Below are positions 54,279 through 64,000 of a stretch of DNA of 64,000 nt, piece after piece. Under the pieces are notes generated by a model, which saw only the letters and a list, made by a program, of their open reading frames with translations, was not told where the DNA came from and did no database searches. The position numbers were made by a program, and so were the translations under genes. This stretch comes from Argopecten irradians (Eukaryota; Mollusca; Bivalvia; Pectinida; Pectinidae). The stretch's first letter is position 1; each line of letters opens with the position of its first letter. The stretch covers positions 27,630,952-27,694,951 of the forward strand of contig NC_091140.1 of the NCBI RefSeq assembly GCF_041381155.1, in the 5' to 3' direction.

Positions 54279-55503
54279 CAAGAGATCCCAGAGGGATCTT
54301 GGCCCCCACCTAAGAACGATCTTTGTCTGACAAAGGAAAGAGGGATCTTTTCTCAGCTTTTCAAGCTTTTACTACATATTACTACACATGAAATTTGAGA
54401 AAGGTTCTTTGACTACTTTCTGAGATATTTAACAGTAACAAACTTCAATTATCAAAATCCAAGATTGCTACCTGTCGGCAATCGTGTTCATCGATTGTTA
54501 CCAAAATGTAATATGCATAACCAGGGACCTAGAGGAACCTGCACATAAAATTTGAGACAGATCCCTTCAGTACTTTCTAAGAAATAGCGGTAACAAGCTT
54601 CAACTATCAAAATCCAAGATGGTGTCCTGTCGGCCATCTTGTTCACCGATCGGTCCAAAAATGTGACATGCACAACTAGGGTCCTAGGGGAACCTGTATA
54701 TAAAATTTGAGAAAGATCCCTTCAGTACTTTTTGAGAAATAGCCATAACAAACTTTAACTATCAAAATCTAAGATGGCCACCTGTCGGCAATCTTGTTGA
54801 CTGACTGGTCCCAAAATACAACATGCACAACTAGGACCCTAGGGGAACCTATATACAATGTATGAAATTTGAGAAAGATCCCTTCAGCACTTTTTGAGAA
54901 ATAGCGGTAACAAACTTTAACTATCAAAATCCAAGATGGCCACCTGTCGGCCAACTTGTTCATTGATCGGTCCCAAAATGCAAAATGCATAACTAGGGTC
55001 CTAGGGGAACCTGTATATGAAATTTGAGAAAGATCCCTTCAGCACTTTTTGAGAAATAATAGCGGTAACAAACTTTAACTATCAAAATCCAAGATGGCCA
55101 CCTGTCGGCCAACTTGTTCATTGATCGGTCCCAAAATGCAAAATGCATAACTAGGGTCCTAGGGGAACCTGTATATGAAATTTGAGAAAGATCCCTTCAG
55201 CACTTTTTGAGAAATAATAGCGGTAACAAACTTTACTATCAAAATCCAAGATGGCCACCTGTCAGCCATCTTGTTGACCGATCGGTCCCAAAATGCAATA
55301 TGCACAACTAGGGTCCTAGGGGAACCGACATATGCAATATGAGAAAGATCCCTTCAGTACTTTCTGAGAAATAGCGGTAACAAGAATTGTTACGGACGGA
55401 CGGACGGAAGGACGGACGAGGGACAGACGAAAGGACGGATGGACAACGGACCACGGACGAAAGGCGATTTGAATAGCCCACCATCTGATGATGGTTGGCT
55501 AAA
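54279..55503 (+). mobile_element. Array-bearing repeat element Y
   Basis: It opens acaagagatcccagagggat, then has about 6 monomers of ~165 bases. Each holds aaaatccaagatggccacct, gatcggtcccaaaatgca, ctagggtcctaggggaacct and agaaagatcccttcagtact. A (ggac)n tail at about 55393-55460 and a terminal ccaccatctgatgatggttgg hairpin region follow. The plan is the same as element X with unrelated monomers. Confidence 0.75.
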
Positions 55504-55518
55504 AATCTGAATTTGATA

Positions 55519-56885
55519 AGAGACAAGAGGCCCAATGAGCATAAATGGCTAATGAAGTACACAGTAAGTTGGTGAAAAATTAGATTGCGAAAGTCTTTTT
55601 ATTCCTTGAATGAAGGTCAAGGTCATTCATATCAACAAACTTGTTAGTCCTTCATCCCAGCATGCATAGGGCTCAATAGCAGGTCTCTCTTAGTTATTGA
55701 CAAGAATTCCGTTTGAAGATTTTAGCTAGGGGTGAAACGGTATACCACGGTGTAGTAGAACCGCGTTATTACGTGCTCGGTTCGGTACACAGTATATTTT
55801 GTTAACACAAAGTACAGTACATGCACCATGGGTGGAAAATTTTCTATGGGTGTCTTTACCACTGTACCCTCGTTACACAAGTCCGATAATAATGAGTCTC
55901 TGATTTGTCATGCGGCCGTCATTGTGACCCAATCACAAACAGCCTTACATAAAATCAATGTTTTGACAGGAAATGGAGGAGGCATCATCTACATTTGAGA
56001 GGTGCTCCGGCAAAAGAGCATTGTACCGTTCTGCAGTTTTATAACAATTTGGTTTTAGAACAAAGGACGCTACAGCAGCTACGTGCCGTATATGTTATGC
56101 TGATTTTTGGTATAAGCATGGAAATACATCAAACATAAAAACACACTTAGTTAGAAAACACAACATCGGCAACGTGTGTACTGACATCACACATGCATGC
56201 TCAAGTCAAAGCTGGACAAGTTCCGACCGCAATTACTGCCAAAAAATCCTAATGCCAGACGACGATATCCGAGATATTTTCTAAAAATTTACCCTATAAA
56301 TAACTGTAAATCCAAGAAAGTTACATAGGCAATTGGGGGTTTTATTGCAATTGACATGTGTCCATACCTCATTGTTGAAAACATCAGTGGAAAGTTAGAA
56401 AGTGTTAACAGCTCAGGATATCGTGTACCATCAAAAGGCTTCCCTTTCTTGTGAAAAAATAGACAAACGTGTGTTCTTAAAAAAATTGTTCATTCCGGAC
56501 GATTTGCAGTGAAATTTCGATTTTTTAACAAACTTGTGAGTTGAACAGTTTACGCAGAGTTCATTGCCTTATTCATCTCTTATCAGTTTTACATGTACCG
56601 AACCGAAAAAACCCGAACCGCCCACTCTATACCGCAATACGTACCGAACCCTGAAGTATCTGTACCGTTTCACCCCTAATTTTAGCCTAGCTGATCAACC
56701 TATGATCTTGATGAAGACATTGTATGGCCATTCACCCGATATTTGAGTACTATAGGACTTTCAGTTATTGAGAAGAAGTCGTTGGAATGAAAAGTTTACA
56801 AATGGCAGTGTGCACGGTGTCAGACGGACAATGCACGATATGACAATAGATCATCCTAACCGTTCTCTGGTCAGATGACCTAAAA
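55519..56885. mobile_element. Repeat element W, split by a hAT insertion
   Basis: It opens acaagaggcccaatgagc and its body resumes after the hAT element with ctagctgatcaacctatg and a gagaagaagtcgttgg stretch like that in element X monomers. It ends near ctctggtcagatgacctaaa. Without the hAT insertion and one duplication it would be about 400 bases. Confidence 0.55.
55727..56678 (+). mobile_element. Non-autonomous hAT element with BED-finger remnant
   Basis: The ends are taggggtgaaacggta and its complement, with a perfect 8-bp target duplication attttagc at 55719-55726 and 56679-56686; both are hallmarks of hAT transposons. The interior at about 56060-56170 encodes a short BED-type zinc finger (ATCRICYADFW followed by NIKTHLVRKH), the usual N-terminus of a ZBED/hAT transposase. 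The catalytic and dimerisation regions are absent, so it is an internal-deletion derivative of 952 bases. Confidence 0.85.
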
Positions 56886-56886
56886 A

Positions 56887-57642
56887 GCTAGTTATCTAGC
56901 ACTCTTTTTGAAATAATAATGAATCGCAGTCTTCCATTGCAATATGTCCATGTTGTGAGCATTATCTGATAATCATGATCAAGCCCTGCAGGGTCTGGCA
57001 GCCACCTTTTCTCCTCTCCTGTTACAAATTTGGTGCGACACTAATTACAAAATACCCGGGTACACACACTGGTGATACAGTGTTAAGGTTCTTGTGTTCT
57101 TAAAAGACTTTAAGAAAGATGGGAGAAGTATATAGTGGGATTGACTTGGTTGTAGGGCTTGATCAAGCTGTCGGTCGCCAGCCATTGGCTGTTGATCATC
57201 AATGACCAGATGTCTATCTCAATAAGTGAAGTATATATATATATATATAAGTCTAGTGTTCGACTGTAGATCCCATGTTCGACCTCCAGTCTAGACGCTA
57301 CATTTTCTCTCCTGTTTAAATAATATAATATTAGGAATCAATTAGTTCTTCTCTAAATGGTGTCTAGAAAAGAAGACTAAAGTGTCTCCAGTAATGTTAC
57401 AGTTAACTGCAATGTGGTTCCAGTAACATTTTTCAGCCACCCACAGTACTTACAATAATTTTAATGGAATTTTGCACAAAGATGCTCAAAGTGATCAATA
57501 TATATTTTAGTTGCATTTTAGTAAGTAGGTTTTCAGCATGTTTTTATGTATCTTATGCTACAATCTGGTGTCGGTAAGTCTAATAAAAATTCAAATTTTG
57601 AAAATGGCCCTAATAAAAGTTGCATTTTTTCAGTGACACCAA
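56887..57642. other. Unannotated sequence
   Basis: No gene is seen. An AT dinucleotide run lies at about 57231-57248. Confidence 0.4.
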
Positions 57643-58345
57643 AGGAGTTTGACGTTCTGTCAATAATATATATTTTATTATTTTTCTGGATTTTTTATCA
57701 ATTCTCATTGGTCAAAAACACGCCATGTGATCACCGATAAAAAACTATATTGCACAATTTTTCCGGAAGTAGTTCATAATATTGCACGATTTTGTTTTTT
57801 AGATAACGTTATCGTCTACGTTACCAACACGCTTCATGTTCCTGGCGCTTTGAAACAAACGCTTTGATGACCTGAGTTTGAAGCGTAGCCACCAAATGCG
57901 ACAGACAACGTTGATTGTTTCGGTTTCTTACAAAAATGATGATGACTTCCAGCTGATGACTACAGTTAAGCTTTTAAATTTCCAATGTAAACATGGTAGG
58001 AGAGTAGGAATAATCGAATAATATTCATTAAGCGTCTGAGTGAATACGTTTGATGTTTATTTTTTCAAGATTCCACTTGTTTATTTTTTCAAGATTCCAC
58101 TTCAGCCTAGTTACAACATTAGGCCTAGCCCTAGGCTAATCCCACTGTATGTATACAAATTTTATGTTACTTAATGGAGTACTAAGCATAAGAGAATGTA
58201 TCTTTATGTCAAACTGAATCTGTTAATATATGTTTGACGTCAAAGTGAAAGATTTCAATGGAGAACAAACTACGTGTACACATTTAATTGACTGTCACAT
58301 TGTGCCCTTAAGACATGGAGCTATATTTATAATGGAGTACATGTA

Positions 58346-59711
58346 CAGAGACCGGACAGAAGTATTCGGACAAAATGGCCGCCGTAACGTCATGTGTACA
58401 TCTCGCTAGGAAAATAAAACTCTTTATAAAAAATATATGTGCTTTGATACTGACCTAATATTTGGTGATCTGACCCTTGGACTTTCATACTTCCTTCAGA
58501 CGATCGGGAATCGATTGGTATAAACCTTGAATGTATTCTACATCAATGCCTTGCCAGATGATTTGTATTGCGTCAAAAAGTTCTGTTTGATTTGTGATGT
58601 TGTTGACCACTGTTTTTAGTCGTATTTTAAGTTTTAACCACACATTTTCGATGATATTTAAATCAGGACTTTGTGGGGGCCATTCTAAAACGGGAATACC
58701 ACGGTTTGTTAAATATTCAGACACAACACGAGCCTTGTGAACCAGAGCATTGTCCTGTTGAAAAATGTAGTTTTTGGTTTGCGAAGTGTCTCGCTAAAAC
58801 TGGCCACAAATTCTCTTCCAAAATTTCAATATATTTTAGTGAATTGATGGTTCCATTTACACTGCAAACAGTACCAACTCCATGATGGGTAATACACCCC
58901 CAAATCATCACGGAAAGTTTCCGGTGTGACCGCGGACAGATGCAGGCTGGCCGGTATGCCTCGTCTTTTCGCCTCCATATAAAAATTCTGTTGTCATTAC
59001 CGATCACGATTTGACTTTGATCAGAAAAAATAACATCTTTCCAATAGTTTTCTACAGTCAGATTTCTTTTATCAAAGCAAAATGTCACACGTTTCCTCAA
59101 ATTGACTTCACGCACGACCATGGTTTTCTTCACTACCCTTCTACGGTTTTCCTGATTTTTTTAAATTCCGGTCAATCGTTTTACTACTAACCTGTACATC
59201 ATTTACAGTGTTCCTGTAGTCATTTAATTCGGCTGTTACTTCATCCAACGTTTTTCTCCTATTTCCGCGCACAACTTTTAAGAGCCTTCTCTGGTCCCGA
59301 TCTGTCAAATATGGCGCCCTTCCACATCGATGTGTATTTTCAATGTTTCCTCGTCTCACATATCGTTTCCAAATATCAGAAATTGTAGATTTTGGTATGC
59401 CTAACCTATCTGCAACAATTGTTTGTTTTATCCCACCTTCTATCATCGCTACGACCGCTTTTCTTAAGCCTGATGTCACTTCTTTACCACGACGACCCAT
59501 GTTATTTCCGTGAATTCCTGCGATTCCGTCAGCAGACGACGTAATTTACTTTTACCGCCACAACATTACGCATGACGTCATCTTTCCGATGACGTATACA
59601 ATGACGCGAACCAAGCCGCCAAACTGGATTTATTCCAATTTTGACGCGCCGTGCGAAATTTAGCGGTATATATCCTGACTTGTTTGTCCGAATACTTCTG
59701 TCCGGTCTCTG
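58346..59711 (-). mobile_element. Tc1-family transposon with intact ends
   Basis: The terminal inverted repeats begin CAGAGACCGGACAGAAGTAT and are matched at the right end. TA duplications lie at 58344-58345 and 59712-59713. The target was a tacatgtacatgta-like palindrome, so tacatgta now appears at each side. Total length 1,366 bases, typical of Tc1. Confidence 0.9.
58485..59500 (-). pseudogene. Tc1 transposase, DD34E, two frameshifts
   Basis: The reading starts MGRRGKEVTSGLRKAVV with paired-type helix-turn-helix domains (IPKSTISDIWKRY and the GRAPYLTDRDQRRL hook). The DDE domain follows: VIFSDQSQ holds the first Asp, DNALVH the second, and NIIENVW the Glu, 34 residues after the second Asp. 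One frameshift follows KKSG near 59145, and an extra T in a T run near 58762 causes a second, so the copy cannot make a full protein. There are otherwise few obvious lesions, which suggests a young insertion. Confidence 0.88.
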
Positions 59712-59931
59712 TACATGTATGCAATCTACAAACACGCATGCACCAGATACATGTAATAAAAGCGTGAAGTGCATCAATTGATACTGTTTTCATATGTTGT
59801 TTTTGAATTGCACTTGTTACAAAATCATAAGATTGTAGCAGTCATCACGAAGCAGAATTTACAATGCGATGCTTATTTAGTTTCACACTCATTTCAACAT
59901 GTAAAAATCCAGAAAAATAATAAAACAATTG

Positions 59932-60052
59932 TAGCATTTTGATTTCGGTCAATACATGGTTATATCGACCACAGAATAAATATCGATCTCGGACGTAGTA
60001 ATATTTTTTCTTTGGTCGATATAACCATGTATTGACCGAAATCAAAATGCTA
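59932..60052. repeat. 40-bp perfect inverted repeat with 41-base loop
   Basis: Arms at 59932-59971 and 60013-60052 (starting tagcattttgatttcggtc) pair without mismatch. A second, smaller hairpin (aatacccctatatact, 60078-60116, 7-base loop) follows directly. Confidence 0.85.
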
Positions 60053-60162
60053 TATTTGTATAGTGTACATATCTAAGAATACCCCTATATACTATATAAA
60101 AGTATATAGGGGTATTTTTTATATATGTATACTATATATTATTGACAGAACGTCAAACTCCT

Positions 60163-61949
60163 GTGGTGCAGATCAGTCATTTGGATGGTGTCATGGTCCT
60201 AGAGACAGTTATACAAAAATTAAACACCATGTATAAACAATAGTCACTGTTTTAGTAGAACGGTCATATAAATAAACAAAATATATGATGTTAACAGGAG
60301 ATGGTGCACCGATCTTGCAGTGCAACTGTTATTGTTTGTGTTGTTTACCGGTCCTTGACCGGATATAGCTGCAGCCACACCAAAACTTGATCAATACTGG
60401 TGTCTCATGCGATTCTCGCTCACAAAATAGCTTCCTTGTAACCAATTTCTTCAATTTGACTTTGTTATACTTACTGAGAACGAGCCAAACGATGCATTAT
60501 GTGCTAAACTGCAGCACATCAAGACACCAGATGGATTTTTGCTTGCCAACTTCCGTGAATGGGAAGGGAAGTAACTCTGACTTACAAAGTCATTAAGCAA
60601 AACGATAGATAACTCTTCCGAACTCGACTACAGTCCTTTAGCGGAACATGTGATATCCAGTTAGCCTTATAAAACTACACCTTTCAATCATGAAGAAAAT
60701 TTCAATATCTGATTTATTTTACAATAAGTAAACGAAAAAATAAATCGATCATGGATTTATAATTAACTATATTTAAATGAATTAAGTTTAAAGGGCAATT
60801 TTAAATTATAATTGTATTGACGTAAATGTCAATTTTAAATAAATATATTTTTCCGAACAAGAAAACAATTTAATTTAGTTCCAGAATATTACGAGTATCT
60901 TTACTTTTGTAGTGAAATAGTACATTAATCATAAGCCACACTCAAAGGAAAACAGGCTGTTCAAAATTAATCAATTAAAATTTGTCCATTATTTTTTTTT
61001 CAGAAACATATTTGTCTGTATGTTTCTGATTTATACGTTGTAGACATGTTATGTACGTATATGTAGACCTATTTGAAAATGAAAGACATGTACGCGTATC
61101 TGTAAACTCAAGAAGTTACGTACATGTATATGATTCTAGAAATATATGGGTCAAGGAAGTAACATCAACAGTTATTTTCCATTTAACACTGGATCATTAT
61201 AGACATACATGTACATTGTATATATGTCTGGTATCGAGGCAGATCGCCTCGAAAATTCGACAATCTTTTGTCCACACTGTTAGCATTACTTCTTTGGCCT
61301 ATATATTCTATAAATATATATATACGAAATATATAAGTACATAGAGATATATGAATAGATTATACATGTATATATTATATACGTATTTATATATATACGA
61401 AATGATATGTAGACAACAATATAATGCTTGTTTGGAGTTATGTATTTAACTCAGATATCACTATTTTTCAATCTAGAGATACGCGTACGGTGTACATCAA
61501 TCTGTATTTTAAAAGAGGTATCCGATTAAAAAAAAAATACAGCAAGATGTTTGAATTGCATTGTACTTTAATAAGATATATCTGTATTTAATTAAAACAG
61601 ATATTTGCATAATTAATTTTATAAACCGGTAGATAAATATCGGTACAAATAAATAGACATATATTATAGATAGTATAGAGATACATGTGTCTGTAATAAA
61701 ATTACGGGCATCTTTATTTAAAATACAGAAATACAAATATCTGTAATTAAAATATATATTTCTATTGATAAAATAGATAGAGATATTTGTAATTTGTAAA
61801 ATGCGTTCATTTGTTCATTTGTTGTCCATATTTTAAAAATATTTTGTATTTCATTTTTACATAAATGTACTTTTTTCATTCAGAAGTTGGTGATATGAAA
61901 TAAGTTATGCTCCTATATTTATCTCTGTACACATTGTACAGCAGCCAGA
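60163..61949. other. AT-rich non-coding sequence
   Basis: No supported gene. The stretch 61300-61800 is mostly A and T with short repeated tata and agatat motifs; a small palindrome (gaggcgatctgcctc-type) lies near 61236-61253. Confidence 0.45.
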
Positions 61950-62509
61950 TGATCAGCAACACATTCCAAGATGATGACGAGAATACAAATACTAAAAAAA
62001 AAAACACACTCAGAAAACCAGCAACATTAAAATGGGAATCGCTGGAAATGTTCGGTTATAAATAAATACATTTCTGGAAAGAATTTCAAAGACAAGTATA
62101 TGGAAAGAGAAAGCAAAAATGTCGTAAAGATGATTTTGCTGAATTTGTTAAGCCTGTATCGAAAGAAGAAACGAGGATGTTGTGAATGAGACATTTCCTT
62201 AATCTGCTACAATTTACATAAGCCATTTTCTGAGAGTCATTAAATCTGCATCTGCCAACAGAGATGTTGAAAATGAGATGATTTCTTTGAACTCGACATA
62301 AGAATTATGGAGACTAAAACTAAGATGATTCTATCAAGCTAGTTAAACCTGCATCCCCAAGGGAAATAGCGATATTATGAATGAGATTTTGCCTGGAACG
62401 TTTTAACACTGCATCACCAACAGAAAGGGAGATGCTGAGAGTTAGATGATTTAGTTAAACTGGCGATGTCCTAGTCGTCAGCAGAAACATAGATGATGAG
62501 AGTTTATAT

Positions 62510-62663
62510 GACTCTTTCATATGTACATATGTAGGATAGAACTATTCCACCCAAGGGTACAGAATTTTGGGTCAGAACCGAGGCTTGCCGAGTTTTCTGA
62601 CCCAAAATTCTGTACCCGAGGGTGGAATAGTTCTATCCTACATAATTTACATATGAAAGAGTC
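62510..62663. repeat. 154-bp long hairpin
   Basis: Arms of about 68 bases (gactctttcatatgta at the outer end, ttttgggtcagaa near the centre) pair with few mismatches around a ~17-base centre that itself contains ccgaggcttgccgag. Confidence 0.8.
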
Positions 62664-62971
62664 ATTTTCTCACATTGCTTATCAAATTACTTGCACGAAA
62701 GGTGAGGCAGCCATTTTGTGATAAAATCTTAATCTCTATAACTTCTTAAATAATAGATCGAGTTCAAAAATAAGAACGCCATTCGAAAGAGCTCATCAAA
62801 GTTTGGTTTATATTTAAAATATAAACAAGAAATCTTAGGTAAAACGATTTGAAATGCAAATTAAACAAATGAAATGGTAAATAAATCCGACAAATCAATC
62901 GAAATAGAAGAAAAATGACGTCAACTTTGGCTGACATGACGTCATCTCATTGGTTTTTCAATTGTGACGTC

Positions 62972-63007
62972 ACAGCTATGTAAGATAGATTTATCTTACA
63001 TAGCTGT
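62972..63007. repeat. Short perfect hairpin
   Basis: acagctatgtaagata and its complement are separated by four bases. A partial third copy of the arm (tatcttacatggctagctat) follows at about 63028-63047. It probably belongs to the same inserted element as 62510-62663. Confidence 0.65.
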
Positions 63008-63740
63008 CTTTCATGGGACAACTCTATCTTACATGGCTAGCTATGTGAGAAAAACATTTGTTTGAACGCCATAATCTGATATATTCTGAAACTCCGTGTC
63101 GTCAACAGAAAGAGAGATGCGGAAAATGAGTTGATTTCGTTGAACTTGTTGCAGCATTTACAGGGAAAAAAACGACCATGTTTCAAATAATACATTTCTT
63201 TGAAACTCGATAAACCGATAAATTTCTGGAAATCCATTCAGACAACATCACCAACAGAAATAAAAATGATAAGAGTGAGAAAATATCGTTGAATTGGCTA
63301 TGACCCATCGCCAGTAGAAACACAGATAATGAGAGTGAGACTTTTCTTGGAGATTCCAAAGTCCTTATATCCGCATTTGCCAACATAAACAGAGATGCTC
63401 AATATGAGATGATTTTGTTGAACACATTGAGTCCAAATCAACATAAGAACTAAATGTAGGGAAGTGTGATGATTTCAGCAAACGCATTAAATGTGAATAG
63501 CCCGAGGAAACAGCGGTTTTGTGTGCGAGATATTTCCTGGAACTACATAAGCCGCTATTTTCTATGACTCCTTAAATGCAAAGCGATGAGATAATGGCGT
63601 TAAACCTGTTATGCAGCATCGACAGAGAAATCATCGATGATGTGAATGAGATATTTCCTGGAACTCCTTAAGCCAATATTTTCTGCAACGTCATTAACAC
63701 CGCATCGTCATCAGAAACAGATATTTGTACAGATGATTTA

Positions 63741-64000
63741 AGTGCACATGTATAGTTTTTTTGAAACGTAGTTGAAGAATTATATTTATCAAATTGTGAC
63801 CTTTAAATTGATGGGTTTATATCTGAACAGTTTTTACTTTTACTTTATTGACCACAAGAAATGAGTGTAGCAGAGGCGGCTTAACTACTTCTAAACCATG
63901 AACTTCGTGGATATAAAAGACCGCATCCAGTTCATAGCAAGGAGCTTATGGCCTTAAACATTCCAAATGATCAGATCACGAGGCTACTAGGTTGCAGCAT
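63741..64000. other. Window end, nothing recognised
   Basis: Non-coding AT-rich sequence; no exon, repeat or RNA gene could be supported. Confidence 0.4.

Larger units (their letters stand above)
57643..60162. mobile_element. Inverted-repeat-bounded element hosting a Tc1 insertion
   Basis: Perfect 30-base inverted repeats (aggagtttgacgttctgtca at the start of the left arm, 57643-57672, and its complement in 60133-60162) enclose 2.46 kb. Removing the Tc1 element leaves about 1.1 kb. The repeats extend imperfectly outward (cacca-aagg versus cacca-cagg). The hairpin at 59932-60052 is inside the right end. No target duplication or coding sequence was found, so the family is unknown. Confidence 0.6.
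61950..63740. repeat. Decayed ~60-bp tandem array
   Basis: A motif of the form gcatC-ccaacagaaa, then agagatg, gagaatgagat and ttcctggaac or ttgttgaac, recurs at about 62254, 62350, 62410, 62470, 63095, 63245, 63305, 63370, 63485, 63612 and 63698. Copies are 60-75% alike by eye and unevenly spaced. The run is interrupted by a hairpin-bearing block at about 62510-63055. Confidence 0.55.

Overview
The window looks like nuclear DNA of a bivalve mollusc. It is AT-rich, has split animal genes with small exons, and is packed with bivalve-type repeats: elements that begin acaagaggccc and carry internal ~157-165 bp arrays, tRNA-derived SINEs, and many short inverted-repeat elements. I cannot name the species. 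I see no bacterial genes, CRISPR array or rRNA, and no retrovirus-like or other capsid-bearing fossil.

Layout. 1-3.1 kb: a noisy 20-bp minisatellite, then an extremely C-rich tract. 3.4-10.4 kb (+): gene A, a long coiled-coil protein ending in a mitochondria-eating-protein (MIEAP) C-terminal domain; its first exon(s) were not found. 13.0-20.2 kb (+): gene B, a complete shorter paralogue (317 aa in 6 exons) with a 41-bp satellite in its first intron. 23.0-25.9 kb (-): a three-exon glyoxylate/hydroxypyruvate reductase (GRHPR, 322 aa) with all catalytic residues. 27.4-33.1 kb (+): a seven-exon four-helix proteolipid/M6 membrane glycoprotein (263 aa). 36.5-45.5 kb: two minisatellites end to end (38-bp and 31-bp units). 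46.4-48.1 kb: an array-bearing repeat element. 50.0-54.0 kb (-): an 18-finger C2H2 zinc-finger gene (577 aa) whose single intron is mostly a second copy of that element. 54.3-64 kb: mobile DNA, comprising a second array-bearing family, a hAT remnant with an 8-bp target duplication, a complete-ended Tc1 element with a twice-frameshifted transposase, an inverted-repeat-bounded element around it, several hairpins, and a decayed ~60-bp array.

The host genes do not form a pathway. The clear relationship is the tandem pair A/B, which share the MIEAP domain and its exon phases but differ in coiled-coil length; gene A's coiled coil is built from frame-neutral exons, two of which look duplicated. The second theme is a set of six short TTAA-flanked inverted-repeat elements in four families between 4.7 and 22.1 kb, one of which is a 144-bp near-perfect palindrome. 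All exon models come from reading frames, splice dinucleotides and phase agreement; none has transcript support here.
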